This document shows positions 20,650 through 29,966 of a DNA stretch of 35,451 nt, one piece after another. Location of the stretch: the NCBI GenBank assembly GCA_947581835.1, contig CANPVV010000009.1:1-35451 (forward strand), given 5' to 3'. A program made the position numbers and the translations under genes. A model generated the notes under the pieces. The model saw nothing but the letters and a program-made list of their open reading frames with translations. It was not told where the DNA came from and did no database searches. The DNA comes from an uncultured Bacilli bacterium. GTDB lineage: Bacteria > Bacillota_I > Bacilli_A > RF39 > UBA660. How positions within the stretch are numbered: position 1 is the stretch's first letter; every line of letters starts with the position of its first letter.

Positions 20650-21853
20650 ATTTATAAAAATCTTTTCTTGAAGTAAAACGATATCCCACTGCATTTTTAA
20701 ATCCTGGTGCTGGAATAACTCTACTAGTTTGAACACCTGAACCATAAAAACCAGTTTGTACTCCAAAATGCAAGTGAGCTCCTGTTGTACAAGTATCATA
20801 TCCTCCATGGCTTGTCGATGTTGAATAACCTCCAACATAACCAATAACCGTATCTTGAGTAACTACATCTCCAACATTTACATTAAACTTAAGTAAATGA
20901 TAATACCATGTTGTATACTCTTTACCATCTACAATAACATTAATATATAGTTTATTACCACCACAACTAGAACGGCTAACTCTCGCAACAACTGTTCCTG
21001 CTGCTGCTGCATATACCTCTGTACCTTCAGATACTCCAATATCTATTCCATCATGGAAACTATAAACTTTACCAGTAACGGGGTGAGTTCTATATCCTTG
21101 AGGACTAGTTACAACTCCACTTTTTAAAGGTTTAAGCCATGCTCCATTCGCCGGTACTTTTGAACATTCAGTTAGTTTTAAACTATCATCTGCTTTCCCT
21201 AAATTATTCATACAAATTTTACGATTTGCCTCATAATTAGCTTTAGCAACTTCTAACTTTTCACTATAATCTAATGCAAACTCATTGTATTCTTCAGCAT
21301 TTAACTGTAACTGCGCAATTGCACTTTCATAACTATTAATCTTATTAGCTAACTCCTGTTGTTTCTGTTTTAATTCTTCAACTAACTCCTCGTTTTTCTT
21401 AATTTCTGCCTCTAAGTTATCTAATGTATCCTGAATATAACCACTTACCTGATTTACTGCTTCAATTCTTGTAATCATATCCGTCATACTTGATGCCCCA
21501 GTTACATACTCTACATAAACATTCTGACTTTGCACCTGTTGTAAATATAATAAAACTTTTTCCGTTTCTCTTTTAAGTTTATCAATCTTTTCATTTGACT
21601 CTTCTATCTGTAATTCTGTATCTTCTTGATCATGTTCAGCTACAATTAAATCTTCCTGTGCTTTTTTTATCGCCGCCTCTTTCTGTTTTATCTCATTTTT
21701 CGCCTGTTCTGTTTTATTTTGATAATTCTTATACTCGGCCTCAGCATCTTGCCAAATCTTCTTTAAATCCCCCAAAGTTTCATCTTTCGCTTGTACTCTT
21801 AAAGGTATAAACGCTAATAATAAAATAATTACTAAAATCTTCTTATTTCTCAT
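20648..21853 (-). CDS. M23-family murein hydrolase with N-terminal coiled coil (EnvC/PcsB-like)
   Basis: Signal peptide, long coiled coil, HPVTGKVYSFHDGIDIGVSEGTEVYAAAAGTV, TTGAHLHFGVQ. Confidence 0.9.
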   Translation of the reverse strand: MRNKKILVIILLLAFIPLRVQAKDETLGDLKKIWQDAEAEYKNYQNKTEQAKNEIKQKEAAIKKAQEDLIVAEHDQEDTELQIEESNEKIDKLKRETEKVLLYLQQVQSQNVYVEYVTGASSMTDMITRIEAVNQVSGYIQDTLDNLEAEIKKNEELVEELKQKQQELANKINSYESAIAQLQLNAEEYNEFALDYSEKLEVAKANYEANRKICMNNLGKADDSLKLTECSKVPANGAWLKPLKSGVVTSPQGYRTHPVTGKVYSFHDGIDIGVSEGTEVYAAAAGTVVARVSRSSCGGNKLYINVIVDGKEYTTWYYHLLKFNVNVGDVVTQDTVIGYVGGYSTSTSHGGYDTCTTGAHLHFGVQTGFYGSGVQTSRVIPAPGFKNAVGYRFTSRKDFYK

Positions 21854-22743
21854 ATCTTCAAATACTTTCTAACTGCTCGAGCAGAACCTATCATACCCAC
21901 AACTGAACCAATAACTACTAATACAATTGAAGTATATAACACAAAAGGCATTGGATTTACTAACTCAATTACTCCAAATGATACTGTTCCCCCTAATTTT
22001 TCATAAGCAATAATATACCCATAAACAGTTATAATAATTGGAATAAAAGAACCAACTAAACCTAACAAAAATCCTTCAAACACAAAAGGTAACTTAATGG
22101 AAATATTACTACTTCCTACCAGTCTCATAATTTCAATCTCACTTCTTCTGGAAAATATAGTTAATTTAATAGTATTACTAATTAAGAAAGCAGTAACAAC
22201 AACTAAAGCTATAACTATCGCAATAGTAACTGTTTTGATAATATTAAATACTCCTATAATTTCTTCAACCATTCCCTCTCCATAACTAGCACTCTCAATA
22301 TGTTCAATTTCTCTAATTAATCTAGCTGTAGGTGCCAAATCTTCTACATCCTCTACAGTTATAACAAAAGAATCTAATAAAGGATTACTCTCTAAATAAT
22401 CTAAAGTAACTTTTAAAGTAGGTGAATTATTTTTCATTTCAACTCGCCACTCTTCTTTACTTTTATAAACAACTTCTTTAACTCCACTAATATTTTTAAT
22501 TTTAGTCTCTATTTCATTTATTTCATCCGAAGTAGTCTCTTTATTCGCATAAGCAACAATTGTTAACTCTTCCTCCATTGTTTTAGTAACATAATTAACA
22601 TTTACAGTTACAATTATAGCTAAAGCCACTAATATTAAAGTAATAGTTGTACAAATAATACTAGCCATACTTAAACTAAAATTTCTAAGAACACTTTTAA
22701 ATGAATCTCTAATACTTCGATATATAATTCTAAATGGTTTCAC
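21850..22743 (-). CDS. ftsX: Cell division protein FtsX
   Basis: Four-TM permease, SLSMASIICTTITLILVALAIIVTVNVNYVTKTMEEELTIVAYANKE; adjacent to ftsE. Confidence 0.93.
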   Translation of the reverse strand: MKPFRIIYRSIRDSFKSVLRNFSLSMASIICTTITLILVALAIIVTVNVNYVTKTMEEELTIVAYANKETTSDEINEIETKIKNISGVKEVVYKSKEEWRVEMKNNSPTLKVTLDYLESNPLLDSFVITVEDVEDLAPTARLIREIEHIESASYGEGMVEEIIGVFNIIKTVTIAIVIALVVVTAFLISNTIKLTIFSRRSEIEIMRLVGSSNISIKLPFVFEGFLLGLVGSFIPIIITVYGYIIAYEKLGGTVSFGVIELVNPMPFVLYTSIVLVVIGSVVGMIGSARAVRKYLKI

Positions 22744-23431
22744 TTATCTTAAAACTTCCTTTCTCATGGTCTTCAAATAATACTCCACTATCAAGAGTAA
22801 TAACTCTCTTTTTCATTTTATTAACAATATCTTTATCATGAGTTGCCATAATAATAGTTGTTCCTAGATTTTTGTTAATATCATCAAGTACGTTCATTAT
22901 CTCTTGTGAAGTTTTAGGATCTAAGTTACCAGTCGGCTCATCACAAATAAGTAATTTAGGATCATTTACAATTGCTCTTGCAATACATACTCTTTGTTGT
23001 TCTCCACCAGAAAGCTCATTTGGAAAACTCCTTACCTTTTCTTTTAAACCAACATGCTCTAAAGCTTTTAATACTTTTGGTCTAATTTCACTACTTTTCA
23101 TACCTATACACTCTAAAGCAAAAGCCACATTTTCATATACTGTAAGTTTTGGTAATAACTTAAAATCTTGAAAGACAATTCCCAGTTTTCTTCTTAACTT
23201 ATAAACAGTCCTATTTCTTATTTTCCCAACATTAATACCCCCAATTTCGACAATTCCTTTCGTTGGTTTTTCCTCTCTATATAACATTTTAATTAATGTA
23301 GATTTACCTGAACCTGATGCTCCAATAACAAAAACAAACTCGCCTTTATTAATATCTAAGCTTAAATCTGCAATCGCGGTTACTCCATTTTTATAAACTT
23401 TATAACAATTTTTTATTTGAATAAACTTCAC
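22730..23431 (-). CDS. ftsE: Cell division ATP-binding protein FtsE
   Basis: Walker A GASGSGKSTLIKMLYREEKPTKG, LGIVFQDFKLLPKLTVYENVAF, signature LSGGEQQRVCIARAIVN. Confidence 0.95.
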   Translation of the reverse strand: MKFIQIKNCYKVYKNGVTAIADLSLDINKGEFVFVIGASGSGKSTLIKMLYREEKPTKGIVEIGGINVGKIRNRTVYKLRRKLGIVFQDFKLLPKLTVYENVAFALECIGMKSSEIRPKVLKALEHVGLKEKVRSFPNELSGGEQQRVCIARAIVNDPKLLICDEPTGNLDPKTSQEIMNVLDDINKNLGTTIIMATHDKDIVNKMKKRVITLDSGVLFEDHEKGSFKISETI

Positions 23432-23618
23432 TAATAATACCTCCTACCAGCATACTATAACAATTATAGCATAAATATTCCCATAATAAAACACCAAAAA
23501 TTGGGTTTAAAGGCTTTATGTCAATTATCATTTGAAATTTTAATATAATAAAAAACTGCAATAAGTTTAAAAAAAGGAATTTACTCCATTAATATTTATT
23601 TTTTATAAAATTAAAAAA

Positions 23619-23632
23619 GAGTATTTCTACTC
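23619..23632 (-). terminator. Intrinsic terminator
   Basis: GAGTA/TACTC hairpin followed by TTTTTT on the minus strand. Confidence 0.55.
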
Positions 23633-24517
23633 TGCAACTGAAACTGCTCTAAAGGCTACTTTAGCACTCAAGGTTCCTTCTCTTAAATCTATACAACTAT
23701 CACTATAAGTTTCACAAGTATTTGCTTGATTTTTATTTTTGTCATCTTCTAACCAAAAATATAATTTATATTTTTTTGATTCACCAGAAGAAATAGTAAC
23801 ATTATTCAATAAAGAAATATTATTAACATTTACTGCACTTTTACCAGTAACTTGAGCCTCTCCATTAGCTTTAGTAACCTTTGTATTATCACCAAAATCA
23901 CCGTAAGCAACTTGAGTAGAACTACCATTACTTACATCAAATAATACCCATTTTACATATTTATTAAAGAAATTTGCTGTTGCACTAACATCTGTTAAAA
24001 ATAATTCATACCTTGCCTTTGCAACCTCATTACCATTAGCAAATGATATAGTAAATGACGTATAATCATTTTTATCATTTTTAGGTAATTTATCTTCTGA
24101 TATAGTTACTTGTGACTGCTCTTGGTCATCATTATCTATTACATTTATTAAACCCGCATTAGACCACTTAATACTGTTTGAATCAGTATCAAACACCATC
24201 TGCATTTTTAACTTTCCACTATTAATTGTAACTTTTGCATTTTCTCCATTTTCTTTTACAACTTCATTTACAAAATAAGCATAGGACCCACTAATGGCAA
24301 TTACAATAATTGAAACTGTAATAATAATAGCTCCTAAAAAATACATTTTTGTTAAATTACGATTATGCTTCTTATCTACTTCTTCACTTTTAATACTATT
24401 TATACTTAAAGCCTCATTATTAAAATTATTGTTAATATTATTATTGTTATTAACACTCATATTAACTTGATTATTATTTAAATCATTATTAATATTGTTA
24501 TTAATATTATTATTCAT
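23627..24517 (-). CDS. SipW/TasA-like exported protein with Asn-rich N-terminal tract
   Basis: MNNNINNNINNDLNNNQVNMSVNNNNNINNNFNNE, then TM FLGAIIITVSIIVIAISGSYAYFVNE. Confidence 0.6.
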   Translation of the reverse strand: MNNNINNNINNDLNNNQVNMSVNNNNNINNNFNNEALSINSIKSEEVDKKHNRNLTKMYFLGAIIITVSIIVIAISGSYAYFVNEVVKENGENAKVTINSGKLKMQMVFDTDSNSIKWSNAGLINVIDNDDQEQSQVTISEDKLPKNDKNDYTSFTISFANGNEVAKARYELFLTDVSATANFFNKYVKWVLFDVSNGSSTQVAYGDFGDNTKVTKANGEAQVTGKSAVNVNNISLLNNVTISSGESKKYKLYFWLEDDKNKNQANTCETYSDSCIDLREGTLSAKVAFRAVSVAE

Positions 24518-24585
24518 AATATCACCCTATTCTTAACTAATTGTATCAAAAAAATACTATTTAGACAATACCTAATCCATAAAAA

Positions 24586-24608
24586 AAGAGTTTATTTTAA
24601 AAACTCTT
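24586..24608 (-). terminator. Intrinsic terminator
   Basis: AAGAGTTT/AAACTCTT followed by TTTTTTT on the minus strand. Confidence 0.75.
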
Positions 24609-24610
24609 AA

Positions 24611-24976
24611 TTAAAATCTACCAGTTCTCTCAATTTCACTACGACGTAAATCCATTAAATGTTGAAAAGCTAAAGCATGACTACCTAAAATACCTTTAGC
24701 AATTGTCTCTAATGTTACATCAGAACTAATTAATTCTAATAATTCTGCATTACTTTTAACTAAAGTATATGAATTAACTTTTCTCATAAATATACTTTCA
24801 GCTATTTGTCTTGATAATAAATTAACATACATAGGGTTACTCATAAAGTTTTCTTGTTCAATAATAGTATATAATCTATTTTCCACACCCTTATTTTTTT
24901 CATTATCTAAAGCAGCTTTTAAATTAAATGCAACATAATTAGCAAGTACTGATAAAATCATATCTTTATTCATCAA
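24611..24976 (-). CDS. Hypothetical protein (121 aa)
   Basis: ORF with a GGGGGA-type RBS and its own terminator; no family recognised. Confidence 0.7.
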   Translation of the reverse strand: MMNKDMILSVLANYVAFNLKAALDNEKNKGVENRLYTIIEQENFMSNPMYVNLLSRQIAESIFMRKVNSYTLVKSNAELLELISSDVTLETIAKGILGSHALAFQHLMDLRRSEIERTGRF

Positions 24977-25037
24977 TATATCCCCCTTTCAAAAGATGCT
25001 TTATATATTACCACAATTTTACCCAAATGTCAAATTT

Positions 25038-27362
25038 TTATACTAAAATCCCCAAATTATGCTTATCTAAATGTTCCATAAATCTATTTTTAAATGTTTC
25101 TATATCCTTTTGTTCTAATGTTTTAGTATCACTTCCTAAAATATATCTAATAGTATATTTATTCTCATAAACTCCCATTAATCTATATTCTTTAATTAAA
25201 TTACTTCTAAATTCTTCTAAAATATCTTTTAAATCCTGATATTTAATATCATTTAAACTAATTGTATAATCTAAACTAACAGTTGGATATTTACTTACCT
25301 CTTTAGCCAATTTTTCTTCCTTTTCTATCTCAACATAACTATCAAACAAAATATCTGCACAAACAATCATTTTCTTTTTAGCTAATTTTGAAGTAACACT
25401 TTTACTTATAACATTAATCTCTCCTAATCGTTTATTATCAACATTAATAATCTTTCCTAAATTTTTATCAAAATAACTATCTTCATTAACATTATCTGTA
25501 TATTTAACATTTTTATTTTTTAATACTTTAAATAAATATTTAACTACCCCCTTAATCTCATTATACATATTCTCTAAATTCTTTTCTTCTCCAGCATTAA
25601 TTATACTTAAAACTCTAACATTCTGATTATTCTTAATAATTGTTCCAATTTCAAATATTTTAAAATTACTATAACTTTTAAAATTCTCTTCTACTATATT
25701 AAGTAAAGACAAACTCAAATTATCTCTAAGTATATTATTCGCATCTTTTCCTAATAATCTAACATTATCTTTCTCTATTCCTATCCTTTTTAATAATGCA
25801 CTATCATACCAAATATAACTATGTACTTCATGCATATCAAATCTTTTAGCAAGCAATTCTTTAGCATCAATCTCCTGATTAAACACGTCTTCTAATTCAT
25901 TACTAATTAAATCTAATTTTAAAGCTTTAGGCTCTAATCTCTCTAATCCATAAATTCTTGCAATTTCTTCAATTAAATCTTCTTTAATTTTAATATCTTT
26001 AGTAGCTCTAAAAGTAGGTACTACCACATTATATGCATCATCTTTAACTTGAACTTTAAACCCAAGGGCCTCAAGTATACCTGCGACTACCTCATCTTCC
26101 ATTTCTCTACCCATATAAACATTTAATGTTCTCTTATCTAAAACAATATGGCCTTCTTCTAACTTTTTAGGATAAATATCTGTTAAATTAGATGCTATCT
26201 TCATCTCAGGATTTTCTTTTTTTAATAAATAAGCTAAACGTTTAATAGCTAAATCTGTCATATTAGGATCTAAACTTTTCTCATATCTTGCACTAGCCTC
26301 AGTTCTAAGTCCTAACTTAACTGCTCCTCTTCTAATAACTCCGGCATTAAATGTTGCACTTTCTAAAAACACTCCTGTTGTATCTGGTAATATTTCACTT
26401 GTAATACCACCCATTATACCAGCAATACCAAAATATTCATTTCCATTTTTAATCATTAAAATATCATTACTTAAATGTCTTTCTACTCCATCTAACGTTG
26501 TATAAATATCTCCCTCATTTGCTAATCCAACCTCAATATTTTTAACTACTCTTGAATCAAAAGCATGCATTGGTTGTCCTAATTCTAACATTAAATAATT
26601 AGTTAAATCAACTAATAAACTAATTGAACGCATACCTACATAATATAAAAATATTTGCATATCAAGAGGTGTTTTATTATTAGTTATATTATCAATTTTA
26701 AGTCCACAATATCTATAGCATAACTCACTATTTTTAATAACTATATCTAAATCTTCCTTATTATTTTCTATATCTAAAACTTGAAGACTAATTAATTCAT
26801 GATTAGTAATCGCACATATTTCTCTAGCAATTCCAAAGTGTCCCCATAAATCTGGTCTATTAGTTAAACTTTTATTATCAATTTCCACGATTATATCTTC
26901 AATTGGTAATAGTTTCTTTATATCTTCTCCATTATTCCATTCATCTGGAAGTTCTAATATTCCCTCATGATTATCACTTATCGAAAGTTCTCTTCCACTA
27001 CAACACATACCATTAGACATAACCCCTCTAAGAGGTCTAGCACTAATCTCCATTCCATCGATGTGTCCTCCCACCTTTACATAAGCAGTTTTAAGACCTA
27101 CTCTAACATTTGGAGCTCCACATACAACCTGAATTAAATCATCTTCTCCAATATCCACTTTAAGTATATGCATATGATCACTATCTGGGTGTTCCTCGCA
27201 TTCTTTAATCTCTGCCACTACTACTCCATCAAAAGTATTTCCAACTTCTCTTACATCCTCAACTTCTGCTGTTCTAATTGTAAAAGTCTTCCAAATATTT
27301 AACCAATCAATATTATCACTATTTTTAATATAACTTTTTAATTTATTACAAGATATTAACAT
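25038..27362 (-). CDS. pheT: Phenylalanyl-tRNA synthetase beta subunit
   Basis: tRNA-binding domain VVAEIKECEEHPDSDHMHILKVDIGEDDLIQVVCGAPNVR; LTNRPDLWGHFGIARE; FDX-ACB-like C-terminus. Confidence 0.97.
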   Translation of the reverse strand: MLISCNKLKSYIKNSDNIDWLNIWKTFTIRTAEVEDVREVGNTFDGVVVAEIKECEEHPDSDHMHILKVDIGEDDLIQVVCGAPNVRVGLKTAYVKVGGHIDGMEISARPLRGVMSNGMCCSGRELSISDNHEGILELPDEWNNGEDIKKLLPIEDIIVEIDNKSLTNRPDLWGHFGIAREICAITNHELISLQVLDIENNKEDLDIVIKNSELCYRYCGLKIDNITNNKTPLDMQIFLYYVGMRSISLLVDLTNYLMLELGQPMHAFDSRVVKNIEVGLANEGDIYTTLDGVERHLSNDILMIKNGNEYFGIAGIMGGITSEILPDTTGVFLESATFNAGVIRRGAVKLGLRTEASARYEKSLDPNMTDLAIKRLAYLLKKENPEMKIASNLTDIYPKKLEEGHIVLDKRTLNVYMGREMEDEVVAGILEALGFKVQVKDDAYNVVVPTFRATKDIKIKEDLIEEIARIYGLERLEPKALKLDLISNELEDVFNQEIDAKELLAKRFDMHEVHSYIWYDSALLKRIGIEKDNVRLLGKDANNILRDNLSLSLLNIVEENFKSYSNFKIFEIGTIIKNNQNVRVLSIINAGEEKNLENMYNEIKGVVKYLFKVLKNKNVKYTDNVNEDSYFDKNLGKIINVDNKRLGEINVISKSVTSKLAKKKMIVCADILFDSYVEIEKEEKLAKEVSKYPTVSLDYTISLNDIKYQDLKDILEEFRSNLIKEYRLMGVYENKYTIRYILGSDTKTLEQKDIETFKNRFMEHLDKHNLGILV

Positions 27363-27485
27363 TTTATTTCCTCCTTATTACTACCTAAAATTATTTGTTA
27401 AAATAAGCATATTATTAGCCCAATTAACTAGCATCAACACTGTTGACACATAACCCAATACTTATTCTTTATTAAACTCATTATA

Positions 27486-27513
27486 ACCATTTTGCTGACC
27501 TCGGCAAAATGGT
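27486..27513. repeat. 10-bp perfect inverted repeat in the pheS-pheT intergenic region
   Basis: ACCATTTTGC-8 nt-GCAAAATGGT, directly followed by TATAAT on the minus strand. Confidence 0.85.
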
Positions 27514-27518
27514 CAATA

Positions 27519-28526
27519 TTACTTCATATCAAAATTCTTTAAATACCGTATATCCCCACTATTTAAAACTCTTATATCACTAATCTTATATTTCATCATT
27601 GCAAGTCTAGTTAAACCAATACCAAAAGCAAAACCATTATATACTTCTGGATCAATTCCTCCAGCTCTTAAAACATTCGGGTGAACCATACCTCCAGGAA
27701 TTAACTCAATCCAACCACTATTCTTACAAGTTGGACAACCCTTTCCTCCACATATTAAACAACTACAATCAAGTTCATAACTTGGTTCTGTAAATGGGAA
27801 AAAACCAGGTCTAAGTCTTACCTCAACCTCTTTATGAAATACCTCTCTTAAAACACATTTCATAACATACATTAAATTTTCAATTGATATATCTTTATCA
27901 ATAACCATACCCTCTAATTGAAAGAAAGTATTTTCATGACTAGCATCTACGTCTTCATTTCTAAAAGTTCTGCCTGGTGCACATATTCTAAGTGGTGCTC
28001 CATACTTTTCCATCGCATGAATTTGATTATCACTAGTTTGAGTTCTAAGAAGCATTCCATTATCTAAATAATAAGTATCTTGCATATCTCTAGCTGGATG
28101 ATCTTTAGGAATATTAAGTGCCTCAAAATTATAATACTCTGATTCCATTTCTGGTCCACTTACAATAGTAAATCCCATTCTCTTAAGTATATCTGTAACC
28201 TCTTTAGCTACAATTGTAACTGGGTGTAAAGAACCATTATTAATCTCATAATCAAGAGTATCATCAAAGCTAATATTTATATTATTTTCTATTTCTTCTA
28301 ACTTTTTATTAATTAATTCTTCTAATTCTTTCTTAGTATTATTAATTAAACTTCCATATTTTCTCTTATCTTCAACACTCATATCTTTTAAAGAAACAAG
28401 TAAATCTTGAATTTCACTTTTCTTACCTACATATTCACCCTTTAAATTAAGTACAAGAGCCTCTTTATCAACACTACTTAATTTACTAATTAACTCTTCT
28501 TTAATCTTTAATATCTTTTCTTCCAT
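27519..28526 (-). CDS. pheS: Phenylalanyl-tRNA synthetase alpha subunit
   Basis: FEALNIPKDHPARDMQDTYYL, RTQTSDNQIHAM, FTEPSYELDCSC, GFAFGIGLTRLAMMKY. Confidence 0.97.
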   Translation of the reverse strand: MEEKILKIKEELISKLSSVDKEALVLNLKGEYVGKKSEIQDLLVSLKDMSVEDKRKYGSLINNTKKELEELINKKLEEIENNINISFDDTLDYEINNGSLHPVTIVAKEVTDILKRMGFTIVSGPEMESEYYNFEALNIPKDHPARDMQDTYYLDNGMLLRTQTSDNQIHAMEKYGAPLRICAPGRTFRNEDVDASHENTFFQLEGMVIDKDISIENLMYVMKCVLREVFHKEVEVRLRPGFFPFTEPSYELDCSCLICGGKGCPTCKNSGWIELIPGGMVHPNVLRAGGIDPEVYNGFAFGIGLTRLAMMKYKISDIRVLNSGDIRYLKNFDMK

Positions 28527-28528
28527 AA

Positions 28529-29545
28529 CTATTCCTCCAAATTATTTAATCTTTTTTCTATATCTTCTATACTAGGTAATTTATTTTCTAAAAACTCTGG
28601 TATTTCTGATAATATTTTATATTCACTAACTCCAATCGGCTTATTTATATCTTTTAAAGCCAACTCAGCTGTAATTTTCTTTTTATTTTTACACAATAAT
28701 ATTCCAAATGTTGGATTATCATCATCACTTTTAATATATTCATCTACCGCACTTAAATAAAAATTAAGTTTACCAGCATATTCTGGTTTAAAATCTGTAG
28801 TTTTTAACTCTACTACTACATAACATTTAACTTTTAAATTATAAAATAATAAATCTAAATAATAATCTTCATCATCTATCTCTAAATGATACTCTCTTCC
28901 TACAAAAGCAAAACCATTACCAAATTCTAACAATAATTTAGTTATATTATTTATTAATTCTTTTTCTAATTCTACTTCTTTTAAACTTCCTTTATCAGTA
29001 ATAAAATCAAATATATATGGATCTTTTAATAATTCTTTAACTTGCTCTTTATGTGGTGATACTAAAGTCTTATCAAAATTATTAGTTTTATTTTCTAATA
29101 AAGCTTGTCTTTCATATAATTTACTTTCAATTTGGTGTATTATTATTGGTCTCGACCAATCATTGTCAATAGCCTCTTTAATATACCAATTTCTCTGTTC
29201 ACTATTATTCACTCTATCCATAATAGTAGTTATAGAAGTCCATGGTAATTTTGCAACATGATGCTGCAAAAATTCATCATCACTAAATTCTTTAGCAAAT
29301 TTCTGCATATATCTTAAATTTCTAGCAGACATACCTTTTAAAGTTGGAAATTCTACTTTTAAATCTTTAGCTAAATTATCTATAAAAGAAGTACCCCAAT
29401 TATTATTTTCTAATAATATTAAACCAATATTATAATACATTTTAATTAATTCTTTATTAGTACTTAAAATAACTCTATTTCTAGTTGTTATTAAAGTATT
29501 TTTAATATTACTTAATACTTCAAAATATTTATTATTATCTATCAT
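28529..29545 (-). CDS. YhcG/DUF1016-family protein with C-terminal PDDEXK nuclease domain
   Basis: YyNIGLILLENNNWGTSFIDNLAKDLKVEFPTLKGMSARNLRYMQKFAKEF; nuclease core YYLDLLFYNLKVKCYVVVELKTTDFKPEYAGKLNFYLSAVD. Confidence 0.93.
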   Translation of the reverse strand: MIDNNKYFEVLSNIKNTLITTRNRVILSTNKELIKMYYNIGLILLENNNWGTSFIDNLAKDLKVEFPTLKGMSARNLRYMQKFAKEFSDDEFLQHHVAKLPWTSITTIMDRVNNSEQRNWYIKEAIDNDWSRPIIIHQIESKLYERQALLENKTNNFDKTLVSPHKEQVKELLKDPYIFDFITDKGSLKEVELEKELINNITKLLLEFGNGFAFVGREYHLEIDDEDYYLDLLFYNLKVKCYVVVELKTTDFKPEYAGKLNFYLSAVDEYIKSDDDNPTFGILLCKNKKKITAELALKDINKPIGVSEYKILSEIPEFLENKLPSIEDIEKRLNNLEE

Positions 29546-29561
29546 ACTTCCTCCATATAAA

Positions 29562-29728
29562 AAAGTCTATCTATTGGGACGAATAAATCGCGGTACCACC
29601 CAACTTCCAGACTTCTAGCACTCTTTCGTTTATAGCACGACATACTATTAAAACTCCTAAGCTGAATTTTTTAAGTTTATTTATCTTTAAGTACTCCCAG
29701 CCATGATACTTAATCTCTCTTTAAGAAT
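29562..29728 (-). promoter_or_regulatory. T-box riboswitch, Phe specifier (UUC)
   Basis: T-box AGTTGGGTGGTACCGCG; basal Stem I AUUCUUAA/UUAGGAGU with UUC-A on the 3' side of the specifier loop (29666-29664); UGGU matches a tRNA ACCA end; terminator TTGGG...CCCAA...AGACTTTTTT. Confidence 0.93.
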
Positions 29729-29769
29729 ATAAACTAATACTAAAAACTTAATCAACGTTTACAAGATTT

Positions 29770-29798
29770 ATTCTAACAAAAAAAGGAGTAAATTGCAA
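29770..29798 (-). promoter_or_regulatory. Promoter of the T-box/yhcG-like/pheS transcript
   Basis: TTGCAA, 17-nt spacer, TAGAAT on the minus strand, about 40 nt before Stem I. Confidence 0.65.
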
Positions 29799-29826
29799 CC
29801 CCAAACTAATCTTTTACTAATAGCAA

Positions 29827-29870
29827 ACTCAAGCCTTCATAGTTCCTACAACAAACAACTAGGCTTGAGT
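29827..29870. repeat. Long inverted repeat/structured intergenic element
   Basis: ACTCAAGCCT...AGGCTTGAGT (10-bp perfect arms); inner AGTT/AACT extends the stem. Confidence 0.75.
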
Positions 29871-29932
29871 ACCAAAAGTTAGCAAAAAACATTTTCAAAA
29901 ATATACACAACACTCCTTGAAAAAGTGCAACT

Positions 29933-29966
29933 CTTTCGTAGCATCACTGTAGTGAAACTACGAAAG
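29933..29966. repeat. Hairpin overlapping the stop codon of the 29944 ORF
   Basis: CTTTCGTAG-CA-TCAC-TGTA-GTGA-AA-CTACGAAAG. Confidence 0.8.

Noticed and set aside
20635-20844. Minus-strand 69-aa ORF
   Set aside because: Out-of-frame ORF inside the 3' part of the M23 gene.
21595-21810. Plus-strand ORFs 21595-21810, 22097-22285 and 22872-23171
   Set aside because: Antisense shadows of the M23, ftsX and ftsE genes.
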